Source: Cellvibrio sp. PSBB006
Lineage (GTDB): Bacteria > Pseudomonadota > Gammaproteobacteria > Pseudomonadales > Cellvibrionaceae
Assembly: GCF_002162135.1 (NCBI RefSeq)
Contig: NZ_CP021382.1
Coordinates: 1,426,001 to 1,490,000, forward strand
Length of the DNA stretch: 64,000 bases
Reading direction: 5' to 3'
Part shown: piece by piece, positions 58,412-64,000 of the stretch
Layout of the letters: every line of letters starts with the position of its first letter
Numbering within the stretch: position 1 is the first letter of the stretch
Notes under the pieces: model-generated
Seen by the model: only the letters and a program-made list of their open reading frames with translations
The model's database searches: none
What the model was told of the DNA's origin: nothing
Position numbers and translations under genes: made by a program

Positions 58412-59029
58412 TTAATGAATAAACAAGATGGCAAGTAGCAACGGAATAACCAACCCCAGGCCCACCATCGGCCAGGTCGTCGGGCGGCTGCCAGCGTGGC
58501 GGTAGAGCAACACCAAGCCGGTGATACAAAAAATCATGCACGCAACGGCGAACACATCGATAAACCAGAACCACACCACACCGGTGTTGCGCCCTTTGTG
58601 CAAATCATTGAAATAGGAGACCCAACCGCGATCAGTTTTTTCGTAAAAGAGTTCGCCGCTGGTGATATCAATGGTTAACCAGGCATCGCCACCGGGGCGC
58701 GGCAGGGATACATAAATTTCTTCATCGCTCCATTCGGCCAATCGATCGTGTGTGCGAATGGCGTGTTCCGTGTTTAACCACTGCACGAGGTTTTCTGGCA
58801 GCGGCGCTTTTTCTTCATCCGGTATGACCATAGGCTGCAAAAGCTCTGCGGGAACCTCTGCCTCGATAGTGTCTATCTGCGGTTTTACCTGAATCTGTGC
58901 GGCGTGGTTGAGCGTAATGCCGGTAATGGCAAACAGGAGCATGCCGATCAAACACACGGCTGAACTGATCCAGTGCCATTGACGAACGGTGCCGAGCCAA
59001 ATAAAACGCGATGGATTTTTTTGATTCAT
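58412..59029 (-). CDS. PepSY-associated transmembrane protein
   Basis: 205 residues from the ATG at 59029 (MNQKNPSRFIWLGTVRQWHW). Helix 1 about 20-45 (WISSAVCLIGMLLFAITGIT), a periplasmic PepSY-like domain (about 55-145, with AWLTIDITSGELFYEK), then helices at about 155-178 and 185-204. His residues near the helices (WHW, NHAA, DLHKGRNTG) could bind heme. Small PepSY_TM proteins such as FoxB/PiuB-like reductases move electrons across the inner membrane for siderophore reduction. It starts five bases after the dioxygenase gene. Confidence 0.86.
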   Translation of the reverse strand: MNQKNPSRFIWLGTVRQWHWISSAVCLIGMLLFAITGITLNHAAQIQVKPQIDTIEAEVPAELLQPMVIPDEEKAPLPENLVQWLNTEHAIRTHDRLAEWSDEEIYVSLPRPGGDAWLTIDITSGELFYEKTDRGWVSYFNDLHKGRNTGVVWFWFIDVFAVACMIFCITGLVLLYRHAGSRPTTWPMVGLGLVIPLLLAILFIH

Positions 59030-59034
59030 CAAGG

Positions 59035-59715
59035 TTATACATCCGCCCATTGCCGCAGCAGATTATGGTAGTGGCCCGTCAAGCCGAGCACTTCTGCCGA
59101 ATCACCCATTTGCTGACGCAGTGACTGAATATTGCAATCCAGTTCATGCAGCATGTTGCGTCGCCAATCGTCGCGCACCATGCTCTGCGTCCAGAAAAAG
59201 CTGCACAGACGTTCACCCTGAATCACGGGTTCGACTTTATGCAAACTTGAGGAGGGATACAGAATGACATCTCCGGCGGGGAGCTTTACTTCATGAGTGC
59301 CGTAAGTATCCTGCACCACCAATTCACCACCTTCATAATCATCGGGTTCGGTTAAAAACACGGTGGTGGAAAGGTCAGTGCGCAAACTCAGATTGTTGAA
59401 TGGCAGTTGACGAACAGCGCCATCGACATGAAAACCGTAATGTTCACCGCCGCTATACACATTGAATAATGGCGGCACCGAACGCAGTGGTAAGGCGGCC
59501 GACATAAACAACGGGCTGCTGTATAGGCGTTGCAGGATCAATTCGCCCAACTCACGTCCGACTGACGACTCAACCGGCAGTTGGCGATTGCGTTTGACCT
59601 GAGCGCCCTGCACTCCCACGGTCGCCCGGCCATCAATCCATTCTGCCTCCGCCAGGCGCGCTCGGCATGCCGTCACTTCAGCTTTACTCAGTACTTCGGG
59701 TATGTGAATTAACAT
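59035..59715 (-). CDS. piuC: Fe(II)/2-oxoglutarate dioxygenase, PKHD type (PiuC/YbiX)
   Basis: 226 residues, the PiuC/YbiX length. A double-stranded beta-helix with metal ligands in [11 protein letters not shown] (His and Asp) and [20 protein letters not shown] (His and the 2-oxoglutarate-binding Arg). N-terminal [14 protein letters not shown] and the C-terminal [14 protein letters not shown] helix are typical. It is regularly encoded next to Fiu/PiuA-type catecholate siderophore receptors, as here; its substrate is not known. It is 96 bases downstream of the receptor gene with a hairpin in between. Confidence 0.93.
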   Translation of the reverse strand: MLIHIPEVLSKAEVTACRARLAEAEWIDGRATVGVQGAQVKRNRQLPVESSVGRELGELILQRLYSSPLFMSAALPLRSVPPLFNVYSGGEHYGFHVDGAVRQLPFNNLSLRTDLSTTVFLTEPDDYEGGELVVQDTYGTHEVKLPAGDVILYPSSSLHKVEPVIQGERLCSFFWTQSMVRDDWRRNMLHELDCNIQSLRQQMGDSAEVLGLTGHYHNLLRQWADV

Positions 59716-59734
59716 ATAACTCGCCCTGACAAGC

Positions 59735-59757
59735 GCGCCCGCACAGAAGGCGGGCGC
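59735..59757. terminator. GC-rich hairpin between receptor and piuC
   Basis: Stem GCGCCCGC/GCGGGCGC (59735-59757) with a short loop after the receptor stop. It may be a partial terminator that lowers expression of the distal genes relative to the receptor. Confidence 0.5.
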
Positions 59758-59811
59758 ACGAATAAAACGCGACGGTAATACCTGAGCGTACTAATCACAA
59801 CCTTTCTGAAA

Positions 59812-62160
59812 TCAGAACTGGAGATCGGCACTGAGCAGGAAGGTACGAGACATACCCGGATTGTAGCGATAGCCGCTCTTATTGATAGCAGCCACATATT
59901 CTTCGTCACCCAGGTTGTAAGCGTTCAATCGCACCGTCAGGTTGTCGGTCACCTCGTAGGAAACCACAGCATCAATTACCGTGTAGGAATCGGTGATGGC
60001 CGGCGTTCCAACAGCACCGTCAGTACCTCTGTGCAAACCGGCGGTGTAGCGCGCACCACCACCGATGGTAAGACCGAAGGGGAAACGGTAGCTGGTCCAA
60101 CTGGTGAAGGCTTCGTCCGGGGTATAGGTCAGATTATTGGTACCGTCCGCCGCTATCTCCGGTCCATTTTCCACCTCGGTGGTCATGTTGGTATAGCCAG
60201 CAGTAATTTGCCAATTCTCGGTAATGTTGCCGACTGCCGATAGCTCAATACCTTCAACCACTTTCTCGCCTGATTGAGTCGGATTACCTTCGTCATCCAG
60301 GTCCTGCGAATTGATTTCGTTGGTGACATCGGTGCGGAATAACGCAAGATTCAATGATAAAGCTTCTTTATACACATCCCACTTGGTGCCCACTTCAAAG
60401 GTTTCCGCTTTTTGTGGGTCCAGGTTTGGATTGTTGGCGTTGCTGGCCGAATCGCTGAGCTGGAAGTTTGAGCCGCCGGGCGGTTGTTGCGAAATAGCAT
60501 AGTTGGCGTAGATGCTGGCAACCTCGACGGGTTTATAAACTGCACCCAACTTCCAGTTAACCAGTGTGTCTTCTGCTTCACCATCAAACGTGTTCACAAT
60601 ACTGCCCACTGGCGCGCCATTACAGGGAACTGCACCCCGGCCCGTGCCGTTATTACAGACGGCATTGCTGTTGTATTCCGTTGTGTAGCGATCAGCACGT
60701 ACACCGCCGGTCACCAGGAATTGCTCGCTGAACTTCACAGTATCGAATACGTAAAATGACACAGTGTCAGTCTGGCCTTCACTGTTGGCGCCGCTGCGCG
60801 ACGAGGTCAGATCGCCAGTATCGTTCCAGTCCGGGTTGTACAGATTGACCGCGGGTCGGCTACCGGTGGTGGCGACACCGTAACTGATTTGTTTTTCACG
60901 GGTCAGCTCTACGCCGGTGCTCAGGTTGTGTTCAATGGTGCCAGTGTTGAAGTCAACACGCAGGTTGAGCTGATCAGTCACAATTTCGTTTTTAATATCT
61001 TTAAAGGTGTTAGTACCGCGAGCCAGGGTGTAAGTGGTTAGATCATTGACGTCGGTCCACCGAATGTTGCCTGTCGGATTACCATCCCCATCCACGCCTC
61101 CGGTACTCATGAACGCGGTGAGCAGATAGTCCTGCTCGGTCTCGCCCCAACGCAGGCTGTTAGTTAATGTCACCTTGTCAGAGAAGTCGTGCTCGATACG
61201 AAGCGTCGCCATCCTGGCTGTAACGTCATCGTGATCATCGCGCATACCGTAGAAATTTTCTGAATCAACCGGTTGCCCAACAAGCTGCTCAAGCCCCGGC
61301 TGCGGCTCCCAGTGAGGCAGACCAATCGTGGGAACATAACCGTCCGGGATGTTTTCCTGCTCTACATACAGCAGATTCACGTAAGCGCGGGTAGCACCGT
61401 CCAGGCCAAAACCCAGGGACGGGGCAATACCAATACGCTTGTTGTTTACGTGATCGCGACCGGCGACATCGCTGTCCTGCCACATCAGATTCAGTCGCAA
61501 TGCACTGCCGGGTATGCTCAAGGCTTGATTGATATCCGCCGTTACACGGTTCTGTTCGTCAGTACCCGTGGTAACCGTACCGGATATGGCATCTTCGAGA
61601 TAAGCCTGCTTGCTGACCAGGTTAATAGCCCCGGTGGGTGCACTCCGTCCGTTATCCGTACCAGCCGGCCCCTTCTCAACCTCGACCTGCTCGATATTGA
61701 ACAAATCGCGCGAGATAGAACCCAGATCGCGAACGCCATCCACAAACAAGCTGTTTGAGGTATCGAAGCCGCGCATATAAATCGCATCACCGGTCGTCGT
61801 GTTGCCGTTCTCGCCCGCATAAAAGGTGCCGACACCGGCACTGTTGCGCAGCGCTTCGGTCAAGGTCGTCGCGCCTTGTTGGGTAAATACCTGGTTGGTG
61901 ATGACCTGGATAGTTTGTGGGGTGTCACGTAGCGGCTGCGTAAACTTGGGGGAGCTGACCGTTTCGGCCTTATAAGGTGATTTGACTGCATCAGCTTGGA
62001 TCTTCACGGTATTCAGGGCTTTCGGTGCCTCATCCTGAGCGACCGCCAATCCCGACGAAGCCAGTAACATCGCGGAAGACAGCGCGGTGGTGGTCAGTCG
62101 CGTAGCAGATGAATGTTTCTTGGAGACAATGTGTGTGGCGGCAGGCTTGGATGAGTTCAT
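59812..62160 (-). CDS. TonB-dependent siderophore receptor (Fiu/PiuA-like)
   Basis: 782 residues from the ATG at 62160 (MNSSKPAATHIVSKKHSSAT), with SD AAGGACC; a longer in-frame reading to 62223 lacks support. Signal peptide ending GLAVAQ, plug domain (about 65-175, with ALRNSAGVGTFYAGENGN), then a 22-strand barrel ending in the C-terminal Phe (SRTFLLSADLQF). It imports ferric siderophore, probably catecholate, using TonB energy. A Fur box lies in the upstream region. It is the first gene of the iron locus. Confidence 0.93.
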   Translation of the reverse strand: MNSSKPAATHIVSKKHSSATRLTTTALSSAMLLASSGLAVAQDEAPKALNTVKIQADAVKSPYKAETVSSPKFTQPLRDTPQTIQVITNQVFTQQGATTLTEALRNSAGVGTFYAGENGNTTTGDAIYMRGFDTSNSLFVDGVRDLGSISRDLFNIEQVEVEKGPAGTDNGRSAPTGAINLVSKQAYLEDAISGTVTTGTDEQNRVTADINQALSIPGSALRLNLMWQDSDVAGRDHVNNKRIGIAPSLGFGLDGATRAYVNLLYVEQENIPDGYVPTIGLPHWEPQPGLEQLVGQPVDSENFYGMRDDHDDVTARMATLRIEHDFSDKVTLTNSLRWGETEQDYLLTAFMSTGGVDGDGNPTGNIRWTDVNDLTTYTLARGTNTFKDIKNEIVTDQLNLRVDFNTGTIEHNLSTGVELTREKQISYGVATTGSRPAVNLYNPDWNDTGDLTSSRSGANSEGQTDTVSFYVFDTVKFSEQFLVTGGVRADRYTTEYNSNAVCNNGTGRGAVPCNGAPVGSIVNTFDGEAEDTLVNWKLGAVYKPVEVASIYANYAISQQPPGGSNFQLSDSASNANNPNLDPQKAETFEVGTKWDVYKEALSLNLALFRTDVTNEINSQDLDDEGNPTQSGEKVVEGIELSAVGNITENWQITAGYTNMTTEVENGPEIAADGTNNLTYTPDEAFTSWTSYRFPFGLTIGGGARYTAGLHRGTDGAVGTPAITDSYTVIDAVVSYEVTDNLTVRLNAYNLGDEEYVAAINKSGYRYNPGMSRTFLLSADLQF

Positions 62161-62230
62161 GATGGTCCTTGAATAATAATGAGACGCAAAGAAGAATAAT
62201 GCGCGCATATTAACGAGAATCACTTACAAC

Positions 62231-62249
62231 ATCAATGATAATTATTCTC
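62231..62249. promoter_or_regulatory. Fur box upstream of the TonB receptor
   Basis: 19 bases with core AATGATAATTATT, matching the Fur consensus core AATGATAATCATT at 12 of 13 positions, about 70 bases upstream of the receptor start. A weaker half (GAGAATCA) lies nearer the gene at about 62215. It implies derepression under iron limitation. Confidence 0.75.
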
Positions 62250-62306
62250 AGTAAAAATAAATATCAGCGCCAGGAAAAGGATCAGGTAAAGGCCTATGCA
62301 GAAAGA

Positions 62307-62332
62307 AAAACACCGCTAATCAGCGGTGTTTT
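62307..62332 (-). terminator. Terminator of nfuA
   Basis: Stem AAAACACCGCT/AGCGGTGTTTT with a four-base loop, followed on the minus strand by TTCTTTC; 32 bases beyond the nfuA stop. Confidence 0.8.
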
Positions 62333-62363
62333 CGGAAAGCATGGGGAGAAAATGGACGAGAGA

Positions 62364-62954
62364 TTAAATATAAGCGTTCGAACGATCCGTATGATCCGTC
62401 ACATCGCGAATGCCTTTTAACTCAGGCAGTTTGTCCATCAGTTGTACTTCGATGCCCTGCTTCAGCGTCACAGCCACGGCACCACAGCCCTGGCAGCCAC
62501 CGCCAAACTTGAGTACCGCAATCATATCCTCAGTCACTTCAACCAGGCTCACATTGCCGCCATGGGCGGCCAGGCTCGGATTGACGTCGTTGTACAACAC
62601 ATAATTGATGCGATCTTCCAGCGGGCTGTCGTCAGTCACCCGGGGCATCTTGGAGTTGGGCGCACGGATGGTCAGTTGGCCACCCATGCGATCCGGTGAG
62701 TAATCGACCTTGGCTTCTTCGAGATACGGGAGGCTGCGAGCTTCAAAATGGGCTTTAAAGCCATTGAGCTGCACCACCTCATCGCCTTCTTTTTCCTCAC
62801 CGGGACGACAATAGGCGATGCAGGTTTCCGCCTGGGGCGTACCTGGACTGGCAACAAACATACGAATGCCGATGCCATCGTTATCCTTCTGCTTGTCCAG
62901 CAACTCTTTGAGATATTGCTGGGCCGATTCGGTGATTTCTACGTTAACACTCAT
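62364..62954 (-). CDS. nfuA: Fe/S biogenesis protein NfuA
   Basis: 196 residues. The N-terminal degenerate A-type carrier domain (about 1-95) and the C-terminal Nfu domain (about 105-185) carry the cluster-binding motif [10 protein letters not shown] (Cys-x2-Cys). It forms a [4Fe-4S]-bridged dimer that repairs or loads apo-proteins under oxidative stress and iron limitation. It is a single gene with its own terminator, next to the iron locus but with a separate promoter. Confidence 0.96.
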   Translation of the reverse strand: MSVNVEITESAQQYLKELLDKQKDNDGIGIRMFVASPGTPQAETCIAYCRPGEEKEGDEVVQLNGFKAHFEARSLPYLEEAKVDYSPDRMGGQLTIRAPNSKMPRVTDDSPLEDRINYVLYNDVNPSLAAHGGNVSLVEVTEDMIAVLKFGGGCQGCGAVAVTLKQGIEVQLMDKLPELKGIRDVTDHTDRSNAYI

Positions 62955-63064
62955 ACCTGCTGCTTAACCCCGGATTACCTGATTAATTTAGTCGGGTATT
63001 CTACTGTAAAGCCGCCGGCTAAAACACTATGTATTTGCAATCGGCTCGATAGCCAGGACCACGC

Positions 63065-64000
63065 TTAATTCAAGGTGGCACGCAGGAACGCCAGCATATC
63101 GTCCAACACCGGGACTGCATCTTTCTCGAAACAAGTGCCTGAATGTTTATTGCAACCACCATCCATAAAACCATGGCCGCGACCGGGATAAATCTTATAG
63201 GTCACCGGCTGGTCGGCTTTTTTCAACAGCTCCACGTAATGCCCTACCATCGCCGGCGTCGTGAGCGTGTCTTTTTCAGCAACGTGGATAAATTGCGGGG
63301 GTAGCTGATAGTCCTTGGCATCCGGGATGTTGTAGATCGGCGAGACGGCTTTGTAGTGCTCGGGATGATCCTCCAGCTTGATATCCTTACCGAAGATACC
63401 GCGGGGCTCCGCCCCGGCGAACTTCCAGAAAACATTGGACGGCTTCTCAAAACCACCCTTCACTGCCTCGTAAAGATCAAAGGCGCCATAGCTGATAATG
63501 GCCGCCTGGACCTTCAAGCCATCGCGTCTCGCCACCTTTTCTGCCGTCTTGCCTTTGGGCAGGTAGGTAGGTTTAAAACCCAGACTTTTGCCTTTAAAAC
63601 CGTTGCTTTCCAGCTTGCGGCCGCTCATCAGGATCATTGCGGTCAAATGGCCCCCGGCACTGTCGCCGGTGATAGCAATCCGGGTGGGGTCGCCGCCATA
63701 GCGGGCGATATTGTCTTTTACCCACAGTAAGCCACCGAAAGCGTCTTCGACCATCTGGTTCAGGGTCGTGGTGTTGTCGTTATCCGGCAGCAGCCGGTAA
63801 TTCATATTGGCTACCACAAACTCGCCGTGGGAAGCGATGTATTCGGACATGGCCGTCATGGGGGAGTTATCGTTAATCAGCCAGCCGCCGCCGTGATAGA
63901 TCACCAGTACCGGATAGGCCTTTTTACCTGTTTTAGGCACATAGATGTCCAGCGTCAGCGGGATACCCTCGGGCTTGGCCCACTCGATAGCTTTATGAGT
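63065..64000 (-). CDS. Alpha/beta hydrolase (esterase/lipase-like), N-terminus cut by window edge
   Basis: 312 codons in frame to the right edge; start and any signal peptide are outside. Hormone-sensitive-lipase-type motifs: oxyanion hole HGGGW and nucleophile GDSAGG. The acid is probably in AEKDTL and the catalytic His in GRGHGFMDGG. An insert about residues 145-200 (KGKSLGFKPTYLPKGKTA) and Cys pair (GGCNKHSGTC) near the end, possibly a disulphide, suggest export. Carbohydrate or phenolic ester substrates are plausible but unproven. Confidence 0.85.
   Translation of the reverse strand, partial: THKAIEWAKPEGIPLTLDIYVPKTGKKAYPVLVIYHGGGWLINDNSPMTAMSEYIASHGEFVVANMNYRLLPDNDNTTTLNQMVEDAFGGLLWVKDNIARYGGDPTRIAITGDSAGGHLTAMILMSGRKLESNGFKGKSLGFKPTYLPKGKTAEKVARRDGLKVQAAIISYGAFDLYEAVKGGFEKPSNVFWKFAGAEPRGIFGKDIKLEDHPEHYKAVSPIYNIPDAKDYQLPPQFIHVAEKDTLTTPAMVGHYVELLKKADQPVTYKIYPGRGHGFMDGGCNKHSGTCFEKDAVPVLDDMLAFLRATLN

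Overview
The window reads as chromosome of a gammaproteobacterium of the Cellvibrio/Pseudomonas kind. The main evidence is the conserved block thrS-infC-rpmI-rplT-pheS-pheT-ihfA-merR-tRNA-Pro(GGG), a FabY-type ketoacyl synthase, Fur-type iron control, and several RND and TonB systems of the sort found in Cellvibrionaceae. Species cannot be fixed from sequence alone. Base composition is moderate throughout, except for a visibly AT-richer accessory island at about 41.8-47.5 kb.

Layout. 0-6 kb: a truncated fabY-like gene, a GlxA/AraC-type regulator, an ibpA-type small heat-shock gene whose leader carries a ROSE-like RNA thermometer, a TIGR01777 SDR gene, hpf and a sapC-like gene. 6-13.6 kb (minus strand): tRNA-Pro and the translation/IHF block, including infC with an AUC start and a terminator-like hairpin just before pheS. 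13.8-15.5 kb: DoxX protein, ECF sigma factor and zinc anti-sigma factor. 15.5-27.2 kb: two RND efflux operons, each with a TetR regulator. Their control regions contain clear palindromes; one resembles the E. coli AcrR box, and two others share a 12-of-14 core that suggests cross-regulation.

27.2-31 kb: an envelope/stress locus (Crp/Fnr regulator, OmpA and DUF4398 lipoproteins, three-BON-domain protein, CsbD-like protein). 31.5-41.8 kb: tail-specific protease, exonuclease III, a 175-bp multi-hairpin repeat-like element with long terminal inverted repeats, a giant ThuA/sugar-dehydrogenase/cytochrome c lipoprotein, a membrane hybrid histidine kinase with a degenerate receiver, and small membrane and lipoprotein genes. 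41.8-47.5 kb: an accessory island holding a PD-(D/E)xK-like nuclease plus STAND NTPase plus helical-repeat gene (an Avs-like antiphage candidate). An IS3-family element splits it inside the winged-helix region, and it is followed by a double zinc-finger gene of unknown function.

47.6-49.4 kb: etfBA. 49.7-55.2 kb: an orphan lipoprotein and a MacA-MacB-outer-membrane-factor exporter. 55.3-62.2 kb: a Fur-controlled iron locus (TonB receptor, PiuC-type dioxygenase, PepSY membrane protein, DUF2271 protein with an SGAT flavinylation-like motif, DUF4198 protein, membrane-anchored diflavin reductase). I read this locus as a siderophore uptake system with a transmembrane flavin electron chain that reduces ferric siderophore. 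The window ends with nfuA and a truncated alpha/beta hydrolase.

The most interesting items are the IS-split STAND nuclease with its zinc-finger neighbour, the putative flavinylated iron-reduction chain, the multi-hairpin element at 34.6 kb, the ROSE thermometer and the shared operators of the two RND pumps.
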